From JBNJEL01 sp051745835 (GTDB taxonomy: Bacteria; Bacillota; Halanaerobiia; Halobacteroidales; Acetohalobiaceae): a stretch of 7,080 nucleotides of DNA. The stretch spans positions 1-7,080 of the forward strand of contig JBNJEL010000095.1 of assembly GCA_051745835.1 (NCBI GenBank), written 5' to 3'. Positions 1 through 6,407 of the stretch are shown here, one piece after another. The first letter of the stretch is position 1; each line of letters starts with the position of its first letter. Under the pieces are notes generated by a model. The model ran no database searches. It was given only the letters and a program-made list of their open reading frames with translations, and was not told the origin of the DNA. A program made the position numbers and the translations under genes.

Positions 1-716
1 ACTCGTAAGTGATCTTGGTAGCTACCAGCCGCACCGCTAGCATCTACATAATCCCACTTCGTTGTACCGCGGTGCTTAATTCCTTCACTTAAGACCTGTC
101 TAATTGCCTGATAGAGTCGTTCTATCTCTTCCTCAGTTAAAGTATCTGCTGTTCTCAACGGATGAATCTGTGAAATGAATAGACTCTCATCGACATAGAT
201 ATTCCCCAGCCCGGCTAAAAACTTCTGATTTAAGAGCAGAGGCTTAATCCGCCCGCGTCTAGTCGATAACATCTCTTTAAAACGCTCTAATGTAAATTCA
301 TCTGTCAGAGGTTCTGGGCCTAAATCGGTTAAACTGCCCGCCTCATCTAAATCTGAAACTAAGTAAGTCCGGGTAAACTTACGCTTACTGCCTAAACGTA
401 GTTCATCTCCTCCGCTGAACTTAAAGAAGATATAATCATACTTATCAACTTCTGTATCTGGCTGCGAGTAGACAAAACGCCCTGTCATTCTTAAATGTGT
501 TACCAGATAATCAGCACTATCTAACTCGATAATGATATACTTTCCTCTACGATAAACATCAAGAATCGTCGTACCAATCAATCTATCCTTAAACTCTGCT
601 GGCTCTAAATTAGCAATTAACTTCTCCACTTTAACTTCAACATCGACTATCTGCTGCTCTAAAATATAGTCCGCTAAAGTATCAACTACGGTCTGTACTT
701 CAGGTAATTCAGGCAT
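1..716 (-). CDS. mutM: Formamidopyrimidine-DNA glycosylase (Fpg/MutM), 3' end cut off by window edge
   Basis: Bifunctional base-excision repair enzyme that removes oxidised purines such as 8-oxoguanine and cuts the abasic site by beta/delta elimination. I translated 238 residues from the ATG at 714-716. The N-terminus MPELPEV supplies the catalytic proline (residue 2) and glutamate (residue 3). RRGK carries the conserved lysine at residue 59. M77 (in HLRMTGR), R112 and F114 (in KRKF) match the void-filling Met/Arg/Phe triad known from Bacillus MutM. GLGNIYVDE, around residues 169-177, is the helix-two-turn-helix signature, with Asn at 172. The family is about 270 residues long, so the C-terminal four-cysteine zinc finger should lie just beyond the left edge and cannot be checked here. 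The start is fixed by GGAGGAG at about 724-730 and by the obligatory MPE N-terminus. The gene follows the thioesterase after a 48-base gap and appears to have its own promoter. Confidence 0.96.
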   Translation of the reverse strand, partial: MPELPEVQTVVDTLADYILEQQIVDVEVKVEKLIANLEPAEFKDRLIGTTILDVYRRGKYIIIELDSADYLVTHLRMTGRFVYSQPDTEVDKYDYIFFKFSGGDELRLGSKRKFTRTYLVSDLDEAGSLTDLGPEPLTDEFTLERFKEMLSTRRGRIKPLLLNQKFLAGLGNIYVDESLFISQIHPLRTADTLTEEEIERLYQAIRQVLSEGIKHRGTTKWDYVDASGAAGSYQDHLR

Positions 717-745
717 ATTAAAACTCCTCCATTACTATTTAAGTT

Positions 746-775
746 ATTATACCACAATCTATTTTCACTTATCAA
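746..775 (-). promoter_or_regulatory. Predicted sigma-A promoter for mutM
   Basis: On the minus strand, TTGATA (-35, 770-775) is followed by an 18-base spacer and a perfect TATAAT (-10, 746-751). The -10 is preceded by TGG, giving an extended -10. Transcription would start near 739, leaving a leader of about 20 bases before the mutM start, with the GGAGGAG ribosome binding site inside it. The -35 box lies on the stop-codon side of the thioesterase gene, so mutM could be expressed independently of it. This rests on consensus matching only. Confidence 0.65.
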
Positions 776-1184
776 AATGAGACTTAATTATCTGCCACAT
801 CTCTGGAGCTTCACGCTTTAGAATAAGCGGTTCAAAATCAGAGTTAACAAAGGAATGTTCGGTACTTCCTGTGGCTAATAATTCTCCATCTGATACTCGC
901 TCAATCTGATACTCAAACCATAACTTAATCCGCTTTAAGCGAGTAATCCTCGTCTTAATCTGAATCTGATCATCATATCTAGCCGGTTGATGATAATTAC
1001 AGTTAGCCTCCAAGACCGGCAAAAAGATCCCCTGTCTTTCTAAGTCTTGATAAGTTATTCCCGACTCTCTAAAGTATTCAGTCCGTCCCACTTCAAACCA
1101 GTGTAAGTAATTAGCATAATAGACAACTCCCATCTTATCAGTATCGCGATAGGTCACCCTTAAACGATGCGTATGTTCAGTCAT
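765..1184 (-). CDS. Acyl-CoA thioesterase, YbgC / 4-hydroxybenzoyl-CoA thioesterase family (hotdog fold)
   Basis: Predicted cytoplasmic thioesterase of 139 residues, the usual single-hotdog length. The N-terminal segment YRDTDKMGVVYYANY (residues 12-26) is the family signature, and D16 aligns with the catalytic aspartate of the 4-hydroxybenzoyl-CoA thioesterase. The next stretch, HWFEVGRTEYF (28-38), is the start of the central hotdog helix with the conserved E31 and R34. The rest is consistent with alternating beta strands, and TGSTEHSFVN (105-114) fits the late strand of the fold. Family members hydrolyse short- or medium-chain or aromatic acyl-CoAs, and some act on acyl-ACP; the substrate cannot be deduced here. 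The start at 1184 is supported by GGAGGA just upstream (about 1190-1195). The gene reads toward mutM and away from proS. None of the usual tol-pal partners of Gram-negative ybgC is present. I found no convincing promoter for it in the 192-base gap upstream. Confidence 0.9.
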   Translation of the reverse strand: MTEHTHRLRVTYRDTDKMGVVYYANYLHWFEVGRTEYFRESGITYQDLERQGIFLPVLEANCNYHQPARYDDQIQIKTRITRLKRIKLWFEYQIERVSDGELLATGSTEHSFVNSDFEPLILKREAPEMWQIIKSHFDK

Positions 1185-1309
1185 GATCTTCCTCCAATCT
1201 AAGTTAACAGTTCTGCTAATGATATATTACTGGATTAAAGACTTAATTCCTCTGGTTAAGTGCATATCGACTGAATAATAGTCCAATTAATACTTATAAT
1301 AATCTAATA

Positions 1310-1338
1310 TGGATAAATTCAATACTTTTTGTTATAAT
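1310..1338 (+). promoter_or_regulatory. Predicted sigma-A promoter for proS
   Basis: TGGATA (-35, 1310-1315; four of six consensus bases), a 17-base spacer and a perfect TATAAT (-10, 1333-1338). Transcription would start near 1345, only about 32 bases before the proS ATG. The leader then has room for the AAGGAGG site at 1361-1367 but not for a T-box or other riboswitch. A second TATAAT at 1295-1300 lacks a good -35 partner. Confidence 0.6.
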
Positions 1339-1376
1339 ATCTATAGGTAACTGGTTATAAAAGGAGGCTACATATA

Positions 1377-3089
1377 ATGAAGATGTCACAGATGTACATT
1401 CCAACACTGAAAGAAACCCCAGCTGATGCAGAAGTAGTCAGTCATCAACTGATGCTAAGAGCTGGTTTAATGAGAAAATTAGGTTCCGGTATCTACTCTC
1501 ATTTACCACTAGGTACTAAAGTAATCAAGAAGATTGAACAGATTATTAGAGAAGAGATGAATAAAGCCGGAGCACAAGAAGTTTCACTACCGGCACTCCA
1601 ACCTGCTGAATTATGGCAAGAGTCGAGCCGTTGGGCAGAGTATGGTCCAGAATTAATGCGGCTTAAAGATAGACATCAGCGTGATTTCTGTTTAGGTCCG
1701 ACGCATGAAGAAGTAATTACTGATTTAGTGCGTGATGAGGTACGTTCCTATAAAGATCTACCGCTTAATCTCTATCAGATCCAGACTAAGTATCGCGACG
1801 AAGTACGACCGCGCTTTGGTGTATTAAGAAGTAGAGAGTTTCTAATGAAGGATGGCTATAGCTTTAATAAGGATGAAGCAGGCTTAGAAGAAAGTTATCA
1901 AAATATGTTCGAAGCCTATACTAACATCTTTGACCGCTGCGGCTTAGACTTTAGACCGGTTGTAGCAGATAATGGAGCTATCGGCGGTACTGACTCTCAT
2001 GAATTTATGGTCTTAGCTGATTCAGGCGAGGATACAGTTGTCTTCTGTCAAGAGTGTGATTATGCAGCTAATCTAGAATTAGCTCAATCAGATGTCGATT
2101 TCGAACAAAGTGGTCAAGAACCTGATGAACTAGAAAAGATTGAAACACCTGATACAGAGACTATTGAAAAATTAGCTGACTTTCTAGAAACATCTAAGAA
2201 TAATCTGATTAAGAGTTTGGCTTATAAGACTCCAGACGATAATTATGTACTAGCTCTAATTCGCGGCGACTACCAACTTAATGAAGTTAAGTTACGCAAT
2301 CTTCTAGAAGTACCAGCCTTAGAGATGGCTCCTTCTCAAGAGCTACGCGATAAGTTTGGAATTATTACAGGCTATGCTGGACCGATCGACCTCTCTGATG
2401 AAGTAACAATTATTGCTGATCCATCAGTAATGGGCATTGTTAACGGAGTCACTGGTGCTAATGAAGTAGAGTATCACTACGCTAATGTTAATCCTGAACG
2501 TGACTTTAGAGTTGATCAAGTAGCGGATGTTAGAGAAGTTCAAGAAGGCGAGAGCTGTTGTGAATGCGGCGGCGAATTAACTCTTACGAAAGGTATTGAA
2601 GTAGGACAGGTCTTTAAGTTAGGTACTAAGTATAGTGAAGCCTTAGATGCTACCTATATTGATCAAAACGGTAAAGAAATACCAATGATTATGGGCTGTT
2701 ATGGAATTGGCGTTACTCGTACAGTTGCTGCTGCTATAGAACAGAACCATGATGATTACGGTATTATCTGGCCTAAATCAATTGCTCCGTATCCAATTCA
2801 CTTAATGACCTTAGGCAATAGTGACGAAGTAGAAAAGACAGCTGAAAAGCTATACCAAGAGCTACAAGACGAAGGATTAGAAGTTTTATATGATGATCGT
2901 GATGAACGAGCTGGCTTTAAGTTCAATGATGCTGACTTAATTGGCTGTCCAATCAATATTATCATCGGTAGCAACTCATTATCCGAAGGTAAGCTAGAGA
3001 TTAAAGAACGACAGAGCGGAGAAAAATCAACAATTTCAGCTGATAATCCAGTTCCTCAAATCAAAAAGTTACTGGCGAAGCAATACTAA
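1377..3089 (+). CDS. proS: Prolyl-tRNA synthetase (bacterial type with editing insertion domain)
   Basis: Class IIa aminoacyl-tRNA synthetase that activates proline with ATP and charges tRNA-Pro in the cytoplasm. It has 570 residues, the normal bacterial length. The catalytic core includes LQPAELWQESSRW (74-86), the proline-binding GPTHEE loop (107-112), motif 2 YRDEVRPRFG (139-148) and motif 3 GCYGIGVTR (440-448). Roughly residues 230-390 form the YbaK-like insertion domain that clears mischarged Ala-tRNA-Pro. It keeps the conserved lysine (K279 in NNLIKSL) and histidine (H367 in YHYANVN). Two cysteine pairs, C224/C227 and C394/C397, flank the insertion and could bind a metal; this is inference. 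The C-terminal anticodon-binding domain covers about 470-570. The first ATG is chosen because AAGGAGG at 1361-1367 sits 9 bases before it; the next in-frame ATG at 1383 is too far. The gene stands alone and ends at a strong terminator. Confidence 0.98.
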   Translation: MKMSQMYIPTLKETPADAEVVSHQLMLRAGLMRKLGSGIYSHLPLGTKVIKKIEQIIREEMNKAGAQEVSLPALQPAELWQESSRWAEYGPELMRLKDRHQRDFCLGPTHEEVITDLVRDEVRSYKDLPLNLYQIQTKYRDEVRPRFGVLRSREFLMKDGYSFNKDEAGLEESYQNMFEAYTNIFDRCGLDFRPVVADNGAIGGTDSHEFMVLADSGEDTVVFCQECDYAANLELAQSDVDFEQSGQEPDELEKIETPDTETIEKLADFLETSKNNLIKSLAYKTPDDNYVLALIRGDYQLNEVKLRNLLEVPALEMAPSQELRDKFGIITGYAGPIDLSDEVTIIADPSVMGIVNGVTGANEVEYHYANVNPERDFRVDQVADVREVQEGESCCECGGELTLTKGIEVGQVFKLGTKYSEALDATYIDQNGKEIPMIMGCYGIGVTRTVAAAIEQNHDDYGIIWPKSIAPYPIHLMTLGNSDEVEKTAEKLYQELQDEGLEVLYDDRDERAGFKFNDADLIGCPINIIIGSNSLSEGKLEIKERQSGEKSTISADNPVPQIKKLLAKQY

Positions 3090-3104
3090 AAGTAGATAAT
3101 AATT

Positions 3105-3133
3105 AAAAGACCCTAAGCTTAGGGTCTTTTTTT
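3105..3133. terminator. Bidirectional intrinsic terminator between proS and the chemoreceptor gene
   Basis: A perfect palindrome spans 3105-3130, with 13-base arms reading AAAAGACCCTAAG and its complement, centred between 3117 and 3118. In practice it is a stem of about 11 base pairs with an AGCT loop. The right arm ends in a run of seven T on the plus strand (3127-3133), giving a good terminator for proS. On the minus strand it ends in TTTT and an AT-rich stretch, so it can also stop the convergent chemoreceptor transcript, whose stop codon is at 3139-3141. Confidence 0.9.
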
Positions 3134-3138
3134 CTTGC

Positions 3139-4776
3139 TTAAACATTAAATTCTGCAACTAACTTCTGTAACTCCTGCGCCATATTAGCTAATTCTTGAG
3201 AAGAAGAGGTTGTCTCATCGGACATAACAGCAATATCTTGTGATGAATTAGCAATCTCTTGACTATCATCCTGCAACTCATTAGTAGCTTCGATAGTCTC
3301 TTCGATCTGATATGCTGTCTGTTGACTAGAACTTTTAATACTATTAAAGACCTCCTCGGTCTTAGCAATAATCTTCTCGCCTTGCTTAGCCTTCTGATTA
3401 ACCTCCTTAATTGCTTCTAGCCCCACATTCGATGTCTGCTGGGTCTCTTTAATTAAGTCAGTAATATCATCCGTAGCATTATTCGTCTCCTCTGCTAACT
3501 CGCGAATCTCTTCTGCCACCACAGCAAAGCCCTTACCTTTTTCTCCAGCTCGCGCTGCCTCGATACTGGCATTAAGAGCTAATAAGTTAGTCTGTTCTGC
3601 AATATTATCAATTAATTCTATAATCTGATCGATCTGTTCTGCTTTAGCTACTAGCTGATTAATCACCTCTACTGTATCACTTGCCTTATCCCCCACCTGT
3701 CTAATATTTGTGATTGTATCCTTAACATTCTGACTACCAGCTTGTACTTCCTGATTTGTATGCTGTACCAAATTAGCCACCTCTTGACTACTCTGGTCAA
3801 TCTGTTGAATTACCGTTCTCATATTCTCTATATACTCATGGGTAGTCTCAATTGTAGCATTTCCTTCTTCGGCAGTTGCTGATAGCTGCTCACTATTAGC
3901 TGATAAGTCCTTTACTGAATCGACTAACTTCTCAACTATTCCCTGTAGATGTAGATACATCGTATTAATCTCTTCAATTAAGGAGCTAATCTCATTATTA
4001 TTCTTCACTTCTAACGGCTCCATAGTTAAATTACCAGCAGCAATCTGTTGGGTAAAGTTCTTAACACGTTCAATCGCTGAACTTAGCTTTTGATGCAGCA
4101 CAAAGGAGATTAAGATGACAATAATTGGAATAATGATAATTAAAGTATTAATAATCATCAACAGTTGTGATATCTGCTCTTCTACCGCAGCTGACTTCTG
4201 CTCTACTTTCTGATTAACCTGAACTTTAAACTTCTGGAAGGCAGCCAAGACATTTTCTTTCTCTTGACTATAGAAATTACCAAAGATTATACTCCGAGCA
4301 TTGAGAATATCGCCCGATTTAGCTTTCTTTAAGACCTTCTTTTCAGTTGACGCTAACCGTTTCAAATCAGCTATTGCCCCTTTAATTAGTTTCAAATTCT
4401 GCTCTTCAATCTCCATCTGCTCTAACTGCTTAACTACTTCTTGGTAGGTGTTATCTTTACGCTGAGCTTGATAATTATCATAATATTTCTGGTCACCACG
4501 CAAAGCATACTTACGCACCTGTTCAGTTAAGTAATTAGAGGTAGTTATTAATTGAGAGGTTAACTTATTAAGGCGCTTTTGCTTATGTAAACTAGCCCGC
4601 TCTTCAGAAAAGTTGAGGTTTAAGTAAAATACACTAGCTCCAATCATCAATAGTAATACTAAGATAATAATACCATTTAACTTTAAGAGATTAGAAAAAC
4701 TTAAATCCAAAAAATCGAAATCAGCTAACTCATCTTCATCTAATACTTCACCTTTAATCTTAGTTAATAACTTCAT
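3139..4776 (-). CDS. Transmembrane methyl-accepting chemotaxis protein
   Basis: Chemoreceptor that signals to CheA/CheW at the cell pole; 545 residues from the start chosen here. An acidic cytoplasmic N-terminal tail (1-34) comes first. TM1 is about 35-54, and an extracytoplasmic segment of about 150 residues (55-203) is predicted all-helical, with the LTEQVRKYALRGDQKYYDNY pattern (83-102) seen in helical-bundle sensors. TM2 is about 204-227, HAMP about 228-280, and a long signalling coiled coil follows. The hairpin tip EQTNLLALNASIEAARAGE (394-412), followed by GKGFAVVAEEIRELAEE, is the hallmark of the family. There is no C-terminal NWETF-type tether for CheR/CheB; the protein ends AEFNV. 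The ATG at 4774-4776 is preferred because AGGAGG (4783-4788) lies 6 bases upstream. Reading from the GTG at 4822-4824 would translate that site as Arg-Arg. No other chemotaxis genes are nearby, so it is an orphan receptor; its ligand is unknown. Confidence 0.95.
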   Translation of the reverse strand: MKLLTKIKGEVLDEDELADFDFLDLSFSNLLKLNGIIILVLLLMIGASVFYLNLNFSEERASLHKQKRLNKLTSQLITTSNYLTEQVRKYALRGDQKYYDNYQAQRKDNTYQEVVKQLEQMEIEEQNLKLIKGAIADLKRLASTEKKVLKKAKSGDILNARSIIFGNFYSQEKENVLAAFQKFKVQVNQKVEQKSAAVEEQISQLLMIINTLIIIIPIIVILISFVLHQKLSSAIERVKNFTQQIAAGNLTMEPLEVKNNNEISSLIEEINTMYLHLQGIVEKLVDSVKDLSANSEQLSATAEEGNATIETTHEYIENMRTVIQQIDQSSQEVANLVQHTNQEVQAGSQNVKDTITNIRQVGDKASDTVEVINQLVAKAEQIDQIIELIDNIAEQTNLLALNASIEAARAGEKGKGFAVVAEEIRELAEETNNATDDITDLIKETQQTSNVGLEAIKEVNQKAKQGEKIIAKTEEVFNSIKSSSQQTAYQIEETIEATNELQDDSQEIANSSQDIAVMSDETTSSSQELANMAQELQKLVAEFNV

Positions 4777-4782
4777 AGAAAG

Positions 4783-4788
4783 CCTCCT
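4783..4788 (-). promoter_or_regulatory. Ribosome binding site that fixes the chemoreceptor start
   Basis: AGGAGG on the minus strand, 6 bases before the ATG at 4776. It lies inside the longer open frame that begins at a GTG (4822-4824). That GTG has no purine-rich site upstream, so the 16 extra residues are probably untranslated leader. Confidence 0.85.
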
Positions 4789-4869
4789 GTCTAGATTGAT
4801 AGATATTATTACTACGTTGATCACTAGTTAGTAATAGTGTAACACTTTGCTTTTGCAATAGTATTAAAT

Positions 4870-4898
4870 CAATGTTAATAATCTGTAAATTATAGTCT
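4870..4898 (+). repeat. Direct repeat element, copy 1
   Basis: Begins with the 14-base sequence CAATGTTAATAATC (4870-4883), repeated exactly at 4973-4986. Similarity continues past the exact core: both copies have TTATAG about 20 bases from the start and end in TCT. It sits in the divergent intergenic region and includes the possible chemoreceptor -10 on the other strand. Confidence 0.7.
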
Positions 4899-4917
4899 CA
4901 TTAAGTACCATTGTTGC
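4889..4917 (-). promoter_or_regulatory. Possible promoter for the chemoreceptor gene
   Basis: On the minus strand, a perfect TATAAT (4889-4894) lies 17 bases after a weak -35 (GCAACA, 4912-4917, three of six consensus bases). The leader would be about 105 bases. I saw no clear SigD/FliA-type motility promoter. The -10 falls inside the first copy of the repeated element described separately. Confidence 0.3.
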
Positions 4918-4947
4918 TGATTAATAAAGATTAGTCTGATGAAAAAT

Positions 4948-4976
4948 TTGTTATCAGAGCTAAATCGTGATACAAT
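4948..4976 (+). promoter_or_regulatory. Predicted sigma-A promoter for the rubredoxin fusion gene
   Basis: TTGTTA (-35, 4948-4953), a 17-base spacer and TACAAT (-10, 4971-4976), preceded by TGA to give an extended -10. Transcription would start near 4983, giving a leader of about 56 bases that includes AAAGGAGG at 5023-5030. The -10 overlaps the second copy of the direct repeat, so a repressor bound there would block the promoter. Confidence 0.6.
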
Positions 4977-5001
4977 GTTAATAATCATTACTTATAGATC
5001 T
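4973..5001 (+). repeat. Direct repeat element, copy 2, overlapping the promoter start region
   Basis: Second exact copy of CAATGTTAATAATC (4973-4986), starting 103 bases after the first, followed by a diverged tail. Within it, 4979-4993 is centred on TAATCATTA and matches about 10 of 14 defined positions of the Bacillus PerR box (TTATAATnATTATAA). It covers the predicted transcription start, the right place for a repressor site. The region is AT-rich, so the match to PerR is suggestive only. Confidence 0.6.
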
Positions 5002-5038
5002 AACTTATATCACTTACCTCACAAAGGAGGATGGGTAA

Positions 5039-5725
5039 ATGAACTTAAAAGTATTACATAATCTAACTTATGGTCTATACATAGTTTCGACCAAATCTGG
5101 CGATAAGATCAATGGTCTAGCAGCTAATACTGCTGTCCAGACTAGTGCTGACCCAGCTACTATCTCAGTCTGTATTAATCGCGACTGTTATACCAATGAG
5201 TTAATTAAAGAGAGTGGAGTAATCAGTATCTCTATATTAGCTAAGGAAGCTCCGCTACAGTTAATCGGTAACTTCGGCTTCCAATGTGGTCGAAATAATG
5301 ATAAGTTTGCTGATGTAGATTACAAATTAGGCGAAACTGGTGCTCCAATTGTAACTGAAGATACAGTCGGGGCAATTGAAGGAGAGGTAATTGAAACAAT
5401 TGAGATCGAAACTCATACTGTCTTCTTCTGTAAAATTGTAAATACTGAACAGCTATCTGATCAAGAACCGATGAGTTATTCTTACTACCATAAAGTTAAG
5501 AAAGGACAGACGCCTAAATCAGCACCTAGCTACGTGGAAGATGATGAAACTGATAATGATACAACGGGTGAGTATATCTGTGATGTCTGCGGCTATGTCT
5601 ATAATCCCGAAGAAGGAGATCCAGATAATGGAATTGAACCAGGTACCGCTTTTGAAGACTTACCTGATGATTGGAAATGTCCTATCTGTGGTGTTGGTAA
5701 GGATCAATTTAGTGAACATCATTAA
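5039..5725 (+). CDS. hrb: High-molecular-weight rubredoxin: flavin reductase-like domain fused to rubredoxin
   Basis: Cytoplasmic electron-transfer protein of 228 residues. Residues 1 to about 150 match the FMN-binding split-barrel flavin reductase / flavoredoxin family: LTYGLYIVSTKSGDKINGLAANTAVQTS-type N-terminus (9-36), the SVCINRDCYTNELI strand-helix (43-56), and the conserved TH pair at 126. An acidic linker follows (about 152-177). The C-terminus is a full rubredoxin with CDVCGYVY (181-188) and CPICGVGKDQF (214-224), so Cys 181, 184, 214 and 217 should hold one iron. In Moorella such a protein (Hrb) passes NADH electrons to the flavodiiron protein FprA for O2 or NO reduction. No fprA is adjacent here, so the partner is unknown. 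The start is set by AAAGGAGG (5023-5030), 8 bases before the ATG. The gene is monocistronic, between its own promoter and a terminator, which suggests separate, possibly stress-related, control. Confidence 0.93.
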   Translation: MNLKVLHNLTYGLYIVSTKSGDKINGLAANTAVQTSADPATISVCINRDCYTNELIKESGVISISILAKEAPLQLIGNFGFQCGRNNDKFADVDYKLGETGAPIVTEDTVGAIEGEVIETIEIETHTVFFCKIVNTEQLSDQEPMSYSYYHKVKKGQTPKSAPSYVEDDETDNDTTGEYICDVCGYVYNPEEGDPDNGIEPGTAFEDLPDDWKCPICGVGKDQFSEHH

Positions 5726-5730
5726 ATAGC

Positions 5731-5764
5731 AAATAAGAGCTGGGTTTCTACCCAGCTCTTATTT
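5731..5764. terminator. Bidirectional terminator between the rubredoxin fusion gene and thiE
   Basis: A 15-base-pair stem (5731-5745 with 5750-5764; arm AAATAAGAGCTGGGT) closes on the 4-base loop TTCT. Both outer ends are AT-rich, so it can act on either strand, though the T-tracts are interrupted. It starts 6 bases after the stop codon of the plus-strand gene and overlaps the thiE stop codon (5763-5765), so the convergent genes share it. Confidence 0.85.
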
Positions 5765-6407
5765 ATTCTAACTTTCCAGCAGCTAACTTATCTCTTAAAC
5801 GCTGAATCTGCGCTCTAATATCTAAAGCACCGACAATCTCAGTTACTAATGAAATACAGTCTGCTCCTCTCTTAGCCACTTGATCTATATTATGCTCTTT
5901 AATTCCCCCAATAGCTACAAAAGGCAAATCAATATTCTCTACTACATACTCTAGATACTCTAAACCGACCGGATCACAGACATCAACCTTAGTATTAGTA
6001 GCAAAGATGGGACCAACACCGATATAATCTGCTCCGCGCCGCTTAGCTGCCTGCGCCTGTTGAGGAGCATGAGTTGAGAGTCCAATAATCATCTCCTCAC
6101 CAACTAATTCTCTAACTACTTCAAGTGGTAGGTCATTCTGTCCAATATGAACTCCATCTGCCTCAACGGCTAATGCTAAGTCAACATCATCATTAATAAT
6201 TAATGTTACTCCTGCTTCATCTGTTAGTTTACGAATCTTAACTGCCTGTTCATACTTAGCTAGCATATCCTTATTCTTAGCGCGATACTGAATTACCCCA
6301 ATATCTGCTGCAATCATCTCTTTTACGACTTCAATATTATTTCTACCCCGCGAATACTCCTCGGCAGTAATACCATAAAGGTCAGTATCTAAAACCTGTT
6401 GGCTCAT
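5763..6407 (-). CDS. thiE: Thiamine-phosphate synthase
   Basis: Joins hydroxymethylpyrimidine diphosphate to the thiazole phosphate to make thiamine phosphate; a cytoplasmic TIM-barrel enzyme. Its 214 residues are the normal length. Visible family motifs, in order: QYRAK (40-44), INDDVDLAL (71-79), DGVHIGQNDLP (84-94), GLSTH (109-113), the phosphate-binding GVGPIFATNTK (130-140) and FVAIGGI (163-169). The late motif reads GADCISLVTEI (181-191), whereas many ThiE proteins have Ser-Ala-Ile at the end of it; this is a mild variation. The start ATG overlaps the thiF stop as ATGA (6404-6407). Its ribosome binding site GGAGG (6415-6419) lies inside the end of thiF, so the two genes are probably translationally coupled. 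It is the last gene of the operon, as a terminator overlaps its stop codon. Confidence 0.97.
   Translation of the reverse strand: MSQQVLDTDLYGITAEEYSRGRNNIEVVKEMIAADIGVIQYRAKNKDMLAKYEQAVKIRKLTDEAGVTLIINDDVDLALAVEADGVHIGQNDLPLEVVRELVGEEMIIGLSTHAPQQAQAAKRRGADYIGVGPIFATNTKVDVCDPVGLEYLEYVVENIDLPFVAIGGIKEHNIDQVAKRGADCISLVTEIVGALDIRAQIQRLRDKLAAGKLE

Noticed and set aside
1261..1285. GACT...AGTC inverted repeat in the thioesterase-proS gap
   Set aside because: Arms of four bases with a seven-base loop are expected by chance in this length.
1294..1308. Second PerR-like AT-rich stretch (TTATAATAATCTAAT) upstream of proS
   Set aside because: It has a similar partial match to the PerR box as the site at 4979, but only the left half is good and proS has no reason to be under such control. 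It shows how easily AT-rich DNA gives such matches.
1348..1357. Small inverted repeat TAAC-TG-GTTA just downstream of the proS promoter
   Set aside because: Four-base arms are too short to support an operator or hairpin.
1185..1376. T-box riboswitch upstream of proS
   Set aside because: T-box leaders often precede synthetase genes in Firmicutes, but there is no T-box sequence or terminator hairpin here, and the best promoter leaves a leader of only about 32 bases.
5031..5042. Tiny upstream open frame (ATG GGT AAA TGA) overlapping the rubredoxin-fusion start
   Set aside because: Its ATG directly abuts the AAAGGAGG site with no spacing, so efficient initiation there is unlikely; most likely chance.
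5541..5729. 62-codon plus-strand open frame
   Set aside because: It lies out of frame inside the rubredoxin domain of the fusion gene, has no ribosome binding site and matches no family; it is a shadow frame.
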